Shown piece after piece: positions 35,987 to 47,419 of a DNA stretch of 64,000 nucleotides. The notes under the pieces are model-generated. The model worked only from the letters and a program-made list of their open reading frames with translations, was not told the DNA's origin and did not search any database. The stretch is from Neoechinorhynchus agilis (taxonomy: Eukaryota; Acanthocephala), in NCBI GenBank assembly GCA_051530055.1, contig CM121341.1, forward strand, positions 5,022,001-5,086,000, written 5' to 3'. The translations under genes were made by a program, and so were the position numbers. Each line of letters begins with the position of its first letter. Positions within the stretch are counted from its first letter, which is position 1.

Positions 35987-36345
35987 CAGAAAAGAAGAAG
36001 AAGAAGAAGAAGAAGAAGAAGAAGAAGAAGAAGAAGAAGAAGAAGAAGAAGAAGAAGAAGAAGAAGAAGAAGAAGAAGAAGAAGAAGAAGAAGAAGAAGA
36101 AGAAGAAGAAGAAGAAGAAGAAGAAGAAGAAGAAGAAGAAGAAGAAAGAAGAAGAAGAAGAAGAAGAAGAAGAAGAAGAAAAGGAGGAGGAGAAAAAGAA
36201 GAAGAGAGAGAAGAAGGAGGAGAAGGAGGAGAAAAAGAAGAAGGAGGAGAAGGAGGAGAAAAAGAAGAAGGAGGAGAAGGAGGAGAAAAAGAAGAAGAAA
36301 AAGAAAGGAGGAGGAGAATGAGGAGAATGAACTGTTCATGTATTT
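35987..36345 (+). repeat. (GAA)n microsatellite passing into GGA-rich purine tract
   Basis: A run of about 55 near-pure GAA triplets followed by GAAGGAGGAGAA-type variants; the plus strand is essentially all purine for 350 bp. Poly-glutamate, poly-serine and poly-leucine frames on the two strands come from this and are not genes. Confidence 0.97.
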
Positions 36346-36529
36346 TCCTCGGCAAACAACCTTGATAAATTCGCTTATTTAAAATAATTTCAATTTCTTC
36401 GTGCCAGAAAACAATTTTGCTGAAAGCAATCGGAATTAAATTCTTTTAATTTTTATAACGCCAACAGAAAGAGAGGATAAATGTATGAAAGGTTGAAGAA
36501 GACACTGACCGTCGTTATGAACATAATGA

Positions 36530-36996
36530 ACCTTATTAGTCTCCTTGGCACAATTCCATTTTAATTTCAGATCATTTCGAAGCCATTCACGAAACTCTTG
36601 TTCAGATTCTGTACATCGATTCGGGAGATGTGCTCTCAATACCTTTTTTACGTCGATGGGCTATAAATCAAATGAGGTTATTTCGATACTTGACAATATA
36701 TTAAAAATCAATATGCCTGTTTTCTATAAGGGCCATAAATCATCCTTTTTTTATATGAAATCTTCAAAAGACAATTATAAGACAGACCTGAGAAAATAAG
36801 ATCGACTTTCAGGTCTTCGTATCCGTATATCGTTTCTCTGTAATAGATCATCTTGTAAACAATTTATTAGAAAAAGAATGTCTAACTCATCGCCAAAAAC
36901 ATGAAAAAGATACTTGAGACTGTATTTGGGTCTATTTGCATCATCTTCTAAATCATTTTCAGTGTAAACTAGAAACGATTTGTAGCCATTGCTCAT
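36530..36996 (-). CDS. Two possible exons of an unknown gene
   Basis: Frame 36996 to about 36861 starts with ATG and reads MSNGYKSFLVYTENDLEDDA, then KYSLKYLFHVFGDELDILFL. Frame about 36645-36530 reads VLRAHLPNRCTESEQEFREW, then LRNDLKLKWNCAKETNK, before a GTTCAT donor-like site. Both look coding and lie on the same strand as the unknown gene at 34.5-35.3 kb, but the splice phases I can find do not fit together. I do not recognise them. Confidence 0.3.
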
Positions 36997-37198
36997 TATG
37001 AACAAAAAAACTTCTCGTACCAATTGACATTGTGATTAGGTCGTCAACTTTTACAGGAAAAGCGCTCACTGGCAATGAAAACGTTGGAAACATCTAAAAC
37101 GTCGTTATTGCTCGAAATATAGCTTAAACCGAGGTTTTTAAGGTAAAACTTTTTAATGCTAAAGAAAATTTAAGCGACAAAAAAATTGTAATTGCAGC

Positions 37199-37277
37199 TT
37201 CAATTAGCGATGTTTGATTATTGTTTGTACGTTTAAAATTTTCAATATAAATCTATTGTCAAACATCGCTAATTGAA
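37199..37277. repeat. Hairpin-forming inverted repeat
   Basis: TTCAATTAGCGATGTTTGA at about 37199 and its exact inverse at about 37259 are separated by 41 bp. There is no coding sequence. The whole interval 37024-37850 shows no gene. Confidence 0.75.
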
Positions 37278-37343
37278 AATGAAACGTATAATTTCTTTAC
37301 AAAAATTGTAATAATTCGTGAATTCTTCCGTGCATACAGAAAA

Positions 37344-37437
37344 TGACGTCAGTTTTGTATCTTTTTTTCGTTAACTGACGTCACTGCTAAGGAAAAGATT
37401 TGAGGTCATTTCGTCTAAGAGTAATCGCGTGACGTCA
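37344..37437. promoter_or_regulatory. Cluster of three perfect CRE palindromes
   Basis: TGACGTCA occurs exactly at 37344-37351, 37376-37383 and 37430-37437. This is the full-length consensus site for CREB/ATF-type bZIP dimers. Three copies in 94 bp of AT-rich DNA are unlikely by chance. They lie about 350 bp upstream of the minus-strand frame starting at 36996 and could be its promoter or an enhancer. Confidence 0.6.
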
Positions 37438-37962
37438 TCACTTTTGTTTCTTAGATGAGGGTCGTAAAGCGGCGAACGCGGAATCGTAAATGCAAAAAAA
37501 ATCGTTGCTAGTTTTCCGGTTTGGTACATTTTGGTGATGATGTAATCGTTCGATTTTTACAAACGGATTTTCGGAAAAAAAAACCGAAACGTCGACAATT
37601 TCTTATAAAAGTTTAATTTTAATGAAAGCGACAAAGCGCCCATGGAGATTATCAAAAATAATGTTTCACATATTTAAAAACTTACAAACAAAATGGTACA
37701 AGCTCATAAAATCAGTTTGAAAGTTGATCAATCGATTCTATTTCCAATCGATTTATCTTATGATATCAATGAACGAAGATATTTGTAGCTTCTATTACTA
37801 ACATTTTTGTATTTCAATATGGAAAAACTTACAAGCAATCGGCATGTCAACGATTCCACCGCCGTCACCTCGCTCCACTCGGGAACTTGACCATCTCACA
37901 AAACCAAGATCCGCCCGCGCTCGACGCTGCTGACGACGGCGAAAGGCCAACGATGCCCGAGG

Positions 37963-39555
37963 TCCGGTGGTCTCAACACTTACGAAAGGGGAGGAATTTC
38001 GGACTCACGGCCCAAGGGATTCTTGATGCGTTGGTTCCGGCCTTCTGCCAGCAAACTCTACTCCTCAGCTCACTGAACCTCGTCACAACATCCAAAACAT
38101 CCTACGTTGCACCCCTTCGTTGCTGGAGATCGTGCGCTGCCCAGAAACATCCTGAAGCGGACCCCGAAAGGCGCTCGATTTCAGGTAGCGAAGAGGTATT
38201 CAGCTGAGCGACTGTCTCGAGACGAATACCGAAATATCTACGCCTTTTTGCATTCCCGAGACTTTTGTGCTGGAGTTCCATCTGAGGTGTCCCTTGTTAC
38301 CCTCATCAAAAGCCGGGTGTCCTCCTTCGACAATTCGTTTCCGGTGGTCTCAACACTTACGAAAGGGGAGGAATTTCGGACTCACGGCCCAAGGGATTCT
38401 TGATGCGTTGGTTCCGGCCTTCTGCCAGCAAACTCTACTCCTCAGCTCACTGAACCTCGTCACAACATCCAAAACATCCTACGTTGCACCCCTTCGTTGC
38501 TGGAGATCGTGCGCTGCCCAGAAACATCCTGAAGCGGACCCCGAAAGGCGCTCGATTTCAGGTAGCGAAGAGGTATTCAGCTGAGCGACTGTCTCGAGAC
38601 GAATACCGAAATATCTACGCCTTTTTGAATTCCCGAGACTTTTGTGCTGGAGTTCCATCTGAGGTGTCCCTTGTTACCCTCATCAAAAGCCGGGTGTCCT
38701 CCTTCGACAATTCGTTTGGAGATGTCCTACGCAAAGCTCGCGTTTTTAGGGGAGATTTTTCAAAGCCACTGACCCGTTCAATGACCCAGAGAATGCCTTC
38801 TAAATTCGCCGATGGCGAGGCGCGATTCGCATTCTATCGTCCACCAACGAATTCGCAAGAGATGATACGAAAACCCTCCAACTTCTCAGAGAGAAACATC
38901 ATCGACCCACTGGTTACCTAGAATATTCGGAGATTATCCCCTCGTACACCCCCGTCCGAGTTTTCGGTTGATGTAGTCAGTAAAGCCGTTTCTTCGTTCG
39001 CAAATGGGTCAGCCGATGGGCTTCGGCCTCAGCACCCAAAGGACATGATGTCCTTCTCCGTAGGTGATCCATCCAATGTTCTCCTGAACGCCTTGACTCG
39101 CTTAGTCGGCGTTTTCTCAAGAAACAACCTGTCCCCTGGCGCTTTCCTCTGCGCTTTAGAAAAGAAGGACGGTGGGATTCATCCCATCGCGATTGGTTTT
39201 ACATTAAGACGACTAACAGGGAAAGTGATTTCTAGGCGAGTCTCAGGTGTTGCTGAAATTCTTCGTAGGTTGCTGCACACCTCGCGGGGAGGAAGCCATA
39301 GTCCCATCCTAAACAACTCTGGAGTCTTTTGGACAAGAAAATAACTACTTAGATTGATAATTGCAATCAAGGTGAAGATCATCGTCATCTTCCTGAAGGA
39401 AATTCTTTTCTGACGTGTCCCTTGTTACCCTCATCAAAAGCCGGATGTCCTCCTTCGACAATTCGTTTCCGGTGGTCTCAACACTTACGAAAGGGGAGGA
39501 ATTTGGGACTCACGGCCCAAGGGATTCTTGATGTGTTGGTTCCGGCCCACCGCCC
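37963..39555 (+). mobile_element. 5' half of a non-LTR retrotransposon, internally duplicated and broken
   Basis: Frames across this GC-richer block give the N-terminal region (LPRNILKRTPKGARFQVAKR, DEYRNIYAFL), a linker (VDVVSKAVSSFANGSADGLR) and the start of a reverse transcriptase (LCALEKKDGGIHPIAIGFTL, RRLTGKVISRRV). A 378-bp segment is present twice in tandem (starting 37963 and 38341), and a third partial copy follows at 39415-39555. At about 39306 the element breaks into a sequence also found at 43088 and 50966. Several frames are needed, so this copy is dead. The missing RT core and C-terminus are of the type present in the minus-strand copy at 43.2-45.2 kb. Confidence 0.8.
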
Positions 39556-39844
39556 TACATTGGTCGAAACGGAGATTTATTAAGCAGTATTTTAGGCCAT
39601 CATCATCTTTAGCAATAACGACACTTCGATTTCTTGTTTGATTTAGGAACCTTTTTGTTTCCATTGTTTTTGCTCTTAGAATTCAAAGCGCACTGTTTGT
39701 TGCATAGATCAGTTGATTGGCGGATATTAAGTCCCTGTCTTCTCTTTTCCCCGACGCACTCAATTTCACATTTTAGTCCAGTGGAAACGGAATGCTGTTG
39801 TTCCTTTTTCGAGAATGATAGAGTCAATCCAAGCACTAAAGTAA

Positions 39845-41215
39845 ATCTTAATAATCGATCATCAATAGAAAATCCTTAGGAAGAGTTGGTTTCATCCGAA
39901 TAAAAAAATATTGATATCTATCGAAAGAGGAAACCTCTCCTAAAAACATCTCCAACTTTATCATCCCGAAGGATTTTCTCTTGATGATTTCTTAAATTGA
40001 CTATCAATAGAAAATCCTTAAGAAGAGTTGGTTCCAGCCGAATAAAAAATATTAAGATCTATCGAAAGAGAAAACCTCTCCTAAAAACATCTTCAACTTT
40101 ATCTTCCCGAAGGATTTTCTCTTAATGATTTCTTCTATTGATTATCAATAGAAAATCCTTAAGAAGAGTTGGTTCCAGCCGAATAAAAAAATATTAAGAT
40201 CTATCGAAAGAGAAAACCTCTCCTAAAAACATCTTTAACTTTATCTTCCCGAAGGATTTTCTCTTAATGATTTCTTCTATTGATTATCAATAGAAAATCC
40301 TTAAGAAGAGTTGGTTCCAGCCGAATAAAAAAATATTAAGATCTATCGAAAGAGGAAACCCCTCCTAAAAACATCTTCAACTTTATAATCCTGAAGTATT
40401 TTCTCTTGATGATTTCTTCTATTGATCATCAATAGAAAATGCTTAGGAAGAGTTGGTTTCATCCGAATGAAAAAAATATTGATATCTATCGAAAGAGGAA
40501 ACCTCTCCTAAAAACATCTTCAACTTTATCATCCCGAAGGATTTTCTCTTGATGATTTCTTCTATTGATTATCAATAGAAAATCCTTAAGAAGAGTTGGT
40601 TCCAGCCGAATAAAAAAATATTGAGATCTTTCGAAAGAGGAAACCCCTCCTAAAAACATCTTCAACTTTATCCTCCCGAAGGATTTTCTCTTAATGATTT
40701 CTTCTATTGATTATCAATAGAAAATCCTTAGGAAGAGTTGGTTTCAGCCGAATAAAAAAATATTGAGATCTATCGAAAGAGAAAACCTCCCCTAAAAACA
40801 TCTTCAACTTTATCATCCTGAAGGATTTTCTCTTGATGATTTCTTCTATTGATTATCAATAGAAAATCCTTAGGAAGAGTTGGTTCCAGCCGAATAAAAA
40901 AATATTGAGATCTTTCGAAAGAGGAAACCCCTCCTAAAAACATCTCCAACTTTATAATCCTGAAGGATTTTCTCTTGATGATTTATTCTATTGATTATCA
41001 AAAGAAAATCCTTAGGAAGAGTTGGTATCAGCCGAATAAACAAATATTGAGATCTTTCGAAAGAGGAAACCCCTATTAAAATCATCTTCAACTTTATAAT
41101 CCTGAAGGATTTTCTCTTGATGATTTCTTCTATTAATTATCAATAGAAAATCCTTTGGAAGAGTTGGTTTCAGCCGAATAAAAAATATTAAGATCTATCG
41201 AAAGAGGAAACCTCA
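39845..41215. repeat. About 140-bp satellite, 9-10 copies, with a 21-nt palindrome
   Basis: Each unit carries TTCTATTGATTATCAATAGA(A), GAAGAGTTGGTTCCAGCCGA, ATCTATCGAAAGAG and CCCGAAGGATTTTCTCTTGA. Units differ by a few substitutions. The interval 41216-41820 after it is AT-rich and gene-free. Confidence 0.93.
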
Positions 41216-41821
41216 TCAGTGATCAATGCTTAAAGGAGGATAATCGATTAAGCAACTTAACATTTCCCTTTTTTTCTATTAAACTTACTTTTCATACCAA
41301 TTAAAAAATCTATTTTTATTTCCCTATTGTTTTATAGAAAATTTTCCTTTTTTGAAATATTTTAATATTTTTTATCCGGCTAAGGATTATGATCACCAAA
41401 TCTCCATAATAATTGATTTACCTTTAAAAGCTTACCTAAAAGGACAAACAAACAGAGGGTATTCATCGTTTACGTGAAGATGTAAGCAATGCTTTAGTGC
41501 CGAATATGCGGTAAAAGACTTGTCGTATGGAATTTATGATCCTTCTGCTGACAGTTTCGCATAAAATGATTTCGGCACGTCGCTAGTAGAACCCATAATT
41601 CGTTTGTTGTCTTTACATTATGGCAGACGTGGTTTGGGAAGATAATATTCAATGATAATTTTAAAACTACTTTTGAAATATCTGATAACGACGGTGATCG
41701 TAATTATCATCATGTGATCGCTGATGGATCCATCGATCTAGATCGATTTCGCTCGATTGTGCAATACTTTTAAATGAACCTGCCATTCAAATGTGATTTT
41801 TGTTTAAAGAAAATGCCCGGA

Positions 41822-42560
41822 CTCTTATTTACACAAAATACTAAGAGCATCGCATTTTAAAAAATTGTTTTGTCGATACTTCTATCATGAAAGGAAAAAA
41901 GGCGAAAAGTAAGGCAAAAATTGAAAAAAATCCCATGGACTATTTTTTTCTTTTGCGAACAAAGAAGTTTATAAATTTCTTGAGAGTTAATCTTCGTGAG
42001 TAAATTTGTATAAATTCTTACAATGATCGTGAAAGTACAAAACCAGTATAAATAATAAAAAATCTACTCTCTAAACACAGAAAAATTTCATTCCATAGAA
42101 AAAAGACCTTAAAGAACAATAAAAAAATGAACTCTATTAAAACTTCGGTAAATAACGTCTCAATATTTTTTCCCTTTTGTACTAAATACAAATGCTTAAC
42201 GCTTTACGATTGTGATTTTTATTAAAAAAAATGCCCGATATCGTTTAGAGATGGCGATGAAACTCGAAGTTTATCAGTAAGTTAAAAGGAATCGCTTATC
42301 GCAAGGAGATGAAAGACGGGCGAATCGGTGATCGTCGATCGCCGCTGGTCTATTCAGTCGAAGGCACACTTTTTTCCAGGAAAAGGGAAGATTACTCGGT
42401 GCTTTGAATGGAAATGTGAAGCGATAAAAGTGAAAACTTGAGATTTATTCTGTGTTGTTGTAGTTGGCATCAGTAGATCGAAAAATCTACTTTCGCCGCA
42501 CAGAAATTGGTTTTTATTCAACATAACACCGAAAACGTTAACATGAACCTTGTGGCGTCG
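41822..42560. repeat. Segmental duplication, copy 1 (partner 46648-47395)
   Basis: The two stretches match nearly base for base, sharing CTAAGAGCATCGCATTTTAA, AAAAGGCGAAAAGTAAGGCA, GGCGAATCGGTGATCGTCGA and the Gypsy LTR segment GTAGTTGGCATCAGTAGATC. A third, partial relative lies at about 45900-46030 (GATCGCCGATGGTCTATTCA). No gene is visible in either copy. Confidence 0.85.
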
Positions 42561-42570
42561 TTAATGGTCA

Positions 42571-43045
42571 CTACATAGCCCCCTCAAGAAGGTTCTTCCG
42601 TTTTTTGCGAGGTCTGCCTCGTTTGGGAGGTTGATCGAGAATGGCGGGTGATGTTGGATCGATATACGCTTGTTTGAGGCGGTCTATCGATACGTTTTCT
42701 GGTTTTCCACCGAGATCGATCATGAAAAACTTTTCGTTGCGATCAAGTACTTTGTAAGGTCCGGTATTCGCCGCCTGTGTAGGATTCCCATGCTGACCGC
42801 GTCTGACAAAAACGAACGGTGCTCTGCTGAGAAATCGTTCCGAAGGAGGATGTGCGTCGAACTCAATGTCAATCAATTCGCTATAATTCACTTCTTCCTC
42901 TACTTTTGCTTTCTTAGACATCTTAAATGAAAAGCTCTGCGTTCTTCGCTGATTGGTCAAACGGAAATTTTGACGCTTGGGCCTAAAGTATTAAGAGCTT
43001 CAGTAAATAAGCGATAAAAATGAAAACTTGAAATTTATTCAAATA
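42571..43045 (-). pseudogene. Deleted Gypsy element: integrase C-terminus remnant
   Basis: The frame 42960-42571 ends with NTGPYKVLDRNEKFFMIDLG, then KPENVSIDRLKQAYID and KRGRPRKKRKN, equal to the end of the Gypsy polyprotein at 47420. The first 45 residues (SKKAKVEEEVNYSELIDIEF) are not in the longer element, so the polyprotein is lost and the remnant is fused to other sequence. The flank beyond 43047 matches the flank outside the longer Gypsy at 50909, so the pair began as equivalent insertions. Confidence 0.75.
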
Positions 43046-43249
43046 ACCATGGATATTTCTATTGAACTGCGGGACTCATATACTTTTCATCCTAAACAAC
43101 TCTTGAGTCCCGTGGACCAGAAAATAACGACTAAGATTGATAATTGCAATTAAGGTGAAGATCATCGTCAGGTTATTGAAGGAAATTCGTCGTAAAATTG
43201 TTTTCTGATTTTATTTAAAGTAATTTTTTTTCAATCATTTAAAATTTTT

Positions 43250-45172
43250 TAGGCAGTATTGTTTTCTATTTGGTTACTTTTCTTTACATTCACCACCTCC
43301 CACCAAATTCCAGCTTTTGTCCTTCCTCGACCGTCGCCATCACGCTGGCAGCATTGCCCCGTTGTACTGCCAGCGAGATATTTTGTCGAAGAAATAAGCC
43401 TGCTCTTGAGTCTCCGGTTGCCTCTCTCAATTTCTTCGAGAGATCCTTGAGCAGAGAGAGTGCCGAGCTGCCGAGCGCTCCATACGTCTCTACCCCAAAG
43501 GGGACAAAATAGTGAGCCCTCGATAGCTGCATATATTTTCGTACCTTCCTCCCTTCCGCTGCACTGGCGGCACCACCGGCGATTTCGAGGGAGTAGGGGA
43601 TGTTGCTGGCTGCGAGGGTGTCCACACACGTGGCGTCCCAGAGAAGGCATTTGCCCTCCCGCCACGGGAAGACCGAAATTCCATCGGGCCTACGGCCGTC
43701 TAGTCTGCAGAGGTGGGCGGGTTCCAGGATGTTCGGGAAGTTCGCCGTTCTCAACGCCCGAGAAATTACGTTATTGATTTCAGAATGGCGTGAAAACCTT
43801 CCTGCTGACCTTCTGCAGACGAGACCGTGTCGCCCGAAAGCATCAACCAAAGACCCACATCGACAGCGATGGGGCGTGCATATCGGGAGACCAAGTCTTA
43901 AGGATGCTGCGATCCTCGTTACCTCATCAGTGAGAAGAGTTCCCACTGATGCCAGAGGAACAGCCCCCAACCACGCCCCAGATTCTCGTGTTGAAACTGC
44001 CAACAATCTAGCTCGGACGAACCCATCGCGAGAACCTGAAAGTAGAGAGCTGTGAGCTCTCGAGACAAGAGGTCCGTCCCAGATCGACTGTCTGAGGCCA
44101 TTCACGGGAGCATGGTTAGCGCCTGTCTGCTGGCACCATTCCTCAACCGCCACCACGAAATCCCGGTCAAGACAGAAATTTTCCTTCAAAATGTTCTTCG
44201 AGACTGGTAGGCTCCCCTCAAACGATCCAAGAAAGGCCGGCAAAGCAAGGTCGACTAGTGCCCGAATTCCCAATCCCCCAGATGACACAGGCAAAGAAGC
44301 TTGTCGCCACGCCTCATCTGAGAGCTGGACATTTAAAATACGCTCGAGGCAAGCCCTCACCTTATTGTCCAGCTTTGCCAATCCTTCTTTGTGTTTGAAA
44401 AATGTTGCTGTGCGAACCTTGTACAATAATTTGGGGATGAAGAGCGCGTTCTTTATGAGAAACAAGGCTTCATGAGCCGAGAGAGCGCACACCCTATCGC
44501 ACAGCAACGAAAGTTTCGGTATGATATGGCCGATCTCATCTTCCACATTTGAATCGAAGACACAACTGCCCAAGAGGCTGAGTTGTTCCCGAGTCACGAG
44601 TTTCAGACCCGGAGCTACGGCCTCGAACCCAGCCATTAGTTCTTTGACTTTGGCGGCGTCTCCAATATTCAATACAAGGAGCTCACATTTTCCAGCATTG
44701 AGCTCAATGCCCATCTTCGAGGTCTCCCTAATCAGCGTCTCCAAATCGCGCAGTACAACGGAGGGATCACCTCCGAGCGTAGCGTCATCCAAGTACCAAG
44801 CGTTGAAGCTGGAATGGAGAGAATGCGCTATTGGGTTTACTGTTAGGGAGAATCCGATTGGACCGAGGGGATCTCCTTGCTGCACTCCTCTTTCGGACCA
44901 AATGAGGTGGTCTTCGAAAAGCAAAGGAATCGCCGTCCGTAGGCATTGAGAAAATACTGGAAGGCTTCTGGTGCGTGATCCCTAATTGCGCGGAACATGC
45001 TTTCTCTATTGAGAGAGTTAAAGGCGTTCCGAAAATCGCACTTTAGAATCACGCACGGCTCTGAGCTTCTCGTAGCAAAGTTTCGGAGCGAGTGGACAAT
45101 AGCTTCTGCCCCGCAGGATGTGCAGCAGCCCAGTTGGACTGGGCGAAGTTCCTGCCCGGTTTTCTCTGTGAT
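43250..45172 (-). mobile_element. 5'-truncated non-LTR retrotransposon: RT and restriction-like endonuclease
   Basis: Reading leftward: the RT middle (QLGCCTSCGAEAIVHSLRNF, ILKCDFRNAFNSLNR), GVQQGDPLGPIGFSLTVNPI, the catalytic motif AWYLDDATLGG, a thumb region, then a Cys/His motif CRCGSLVDAFGRHGLVC and RPDGISVFPW...LLWDATCVDT, which looks like a PD-(D/E)XK endonuclease of the R2-like type. The main frame runs 44924-43290; the upstream part (45175-44843) is in another frame, so there is a frameshift near 44930. The 5' part is missing and abuts the forkhead fragment. GC content is far above that of the surroundings. Confidence 0.85.
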
Positions 45173-45174
45173 CA

Positions 45175-45580
45175 ACGGAAACTCACTCTGATTCTCGGTG
45201 GCCGTTTGCCATCACTTGATCGGAAACCGCTATGTTCTCCTGTTCGTAGATTCTTGAATTGTTCGGTTGAACTACTTGAGATACATTTCCATTCAGATGA
45301 GGACGCTGAATCCTTAATTCCTCGACAATTTGCCGTCGTCCTTTTGGTCGCCACAGTCGACCACTCGTCCTGCTATCATTGATCGTCCAAAAAGATTTCC
45401 TGGGTCTTTCTCGAACAGGAATTTTCCTGAATCTTCGACAATAAGATAGTGTATTCCTGATTGATCCTTTCCATGACTTGGTATCTGTTCTTCGTTGGAA
45501 ATATGGGATATTCTCCTGAATCCATTCGTAGATTTCATTGACCCGCAATCTTCTGGTCAAACTGTTCTCGATCGCTGCTG
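45175..45580 (-). pseudogene. Truncated forkhead domain copy A
   Basis: From ENSLTRRLRVNEIYEWIQEN through KSWKGSIRNTLSYCRRFRKI to the C-terminal HRESE and stop, this matches copy B at 51.3-51.8 kb closely. The first third of the domain (SYADLI region) is missing: similarity stops near 45580 and unrelated sequence follows, up to about 45780. A non-LTR element lies immediately after the stop codon. It is probably not functional as a forkhead factor. Confidence 0.75.
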
Positions 45581-46157
45581 GAGTATTTACAGTGTCGCGT
45601 TGTCTCCTTCTGCAAAACTGTCGGAGGATGACAATAACCGAACAGCCCCCGAACATCTCCGTCCGCAAGCTTCGAAGAAACACGTTCAGTCAGGGATCGC
45701 GAGGCGGCATCGGTGCAGTCGGTGGTGGAGGTGGCAATTTGGCATCAATTCTTTAAGATTTCCGTCAATTTTATAAAAGAACGTTATTATACTAAAAAGA
45801 TAATTCTTTGGGGACTGAAACAAAATTACTTTCAATTTGCTTAACCAAGATGAATGCTGGAACAAAACGTAATTATATTGTCGAGCGTTTCGCTTGGCGT
45901 CTCAAACTAAGATTGACAAACGAAGCAATGAGGGATCACAGACGGACGGATTGGTGATCATCGATCGCCGATGGTCTATTCAATCGAAGGTTAATTTTTT
46001 AAAGGGAAAGGTTAAGATTGCTCAGAGCTTTGGATTGAAATGTGAAGCTTCTCAAAAGTATTTTAGTAGATAAAAGTAAAATCTGTCAACGTGTCCTAAA
46101 TGCGTTTCTATTACCTGAGCGTTCTAACCCAGTGCATTGTAAAAGAGAAAAAACGAT

Positions 46158-46634
46158 ATGTTTTATGCCCTTGTAATATTCGTATTATTTATAATTTTAA
46201 CTAGACAGACGGAAATAAGACAGTCGCAATTCGAACTTATCGAAGGTTGCATGGATTTTACGGTGGTGGTGGAAAGTGTGACCGATACGTCTAAAAATTT
46301 TGATTTGTGCGGCTATGCCTTACGATTATTTCTTAAACAGTGCATTCAAATACTCGTGGAAGTTTGCTTTTCAGTGGACTATATAATTTCCCGAGAATGT
46401 CGAAATCACACAGTCTACTCAGTAGATTTGAATCAGAGACCAGTAATATTAACTATCGATCGGTTAAGCTATCCGTTCTACTACCTGCTCTTTCGAACTT
46501 ACTACCAAATTGATAAATTGGTCAAATATAAGTGGCCTCATTTGTTGAAGAAGACGATGCCGCAGGAGATCGTTTTGTTCCGGAACAATCCTTGTCCGTA
46601 TTTTGACGACAATCATTTGAGTAAAGATTTTTGA
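46158..46634 (+). CDS. Possible secreted or membrane-anchored small protein
   Basis: A 158-residue frame from ATG begins MFYALVIFVLFIILTRQTEI, a hydrophobic N-terminus like a signal peptide or anchor. Six cysteines follow in the body, compatible with disulfides. Tyrosine and leucine content is high (RLSYPFYYLLFRTYYQIDKL). The stop is followed at once by the duplicated block starting near 46648. I do not recognise the family. It is a lone frame between transposons, so it could also be chance. Confidence 0.35.
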   Translation: MFYALVIFVLFIILTRQTEIRQSQFELIEGCMDFTVVVESVTDTSKNFDLCGYALRLFLKQCIQILVEVCFSVDYIISRECRNHTVYSVDLNQRPVILTIDRLSYPFYYLLFRTYYQIDKLVKYKWPHLLKKTMPQEIVLFRNNPCPYFDDNHLSKDF

Positions 46635-46647
46635 AGGATACGGACTC

Positions 46648-47395
46648 TTATTTAAACCAAATACTAAGAGCATCGCATTTTAATAAATTGTTTTGTCGAC
46701 ACTTCTATCATGAAAGGAAAAAAGGCGAAAAGTAAGGCAAAAATGGAAAAAAAACCCATGGACTATTTATTTCTTTTGCGAACAAAGAAGTTTTCAAAAA
46801 ATTTTGAGAGTTAATCCTCGTGGGTTAAATTTGTATAAATTCTTACAATGATCGTGAAAGTACAAAACCAGTATAAATAATAAAAAATCTACTCTCTAAA
46901 CACAGAAAAATTTCATTCCATAGAAAAAAGACATTTACGAACAATGAAAAACATGAACTCTATTAAAACTTCATTAAATAACGTCTTAATAATTTTTCTC
47001 TTTTGTACTTAATACAAATTCTTAACGCTTTACGAATGTGATTTTTATTAAAAGAAAATGCCCGATATCGATGAGAGATGGCGATGAAACTCGAAGTTTA
47101 TCAGTAAGTTAAAAGGAATCGCTTTTCGCAAGGAGATGAAAGGCGGGCGAATCGGTGATCGTCGATCGCCGCTGGTCTATTCAGTCGAAGGTACATTTTT
47201 TCCAGAAAAAGGGAAGATTACTCAGTGCTTTGAATGGAAATGTGAAGCGATAAAAATGAAAAACTTGCGATTTATTCAAATAACAATGTGTTGTTGTAGT
47301 TGGCATCAGTAGATCGAAAAATCTACTTTCGCCGCACAGAAATTGGTTTTTATTCAACATAACACCGAAAACGTTAACATGAACCTTGTGGCGTC
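46648..47395. repeat. Segmental duplication, copy 2 (partner 41822-42560)
   Basis: Closely matches copy 1 with small indels and includes the same LTR-side segment ending CCTTGTGGCGTCGTTAATGG. It adjoins the 3' end of the longer Gypsy element. Confidence 0.85.
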
Positions 47396-47419
47396 GTTAA
47401 TGGTCACTACATAGCCCCC

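Noticed and set aside
35684-36365. Poly-Glu, poly-Ser and poly-Leu frames
   Set aside because: Translation of a GAA/TTC microsatellite in different frames.
43259-44949. Plus-strand frames antisense to the non-LTR element
   Set aside because: Shadows of the GC-rich RT/endonuclease frame.
45495-45776. Plus-strand frame over forkhead copy A
   Set aside because: Antisense shadow of the forkhead fragment and its junction.
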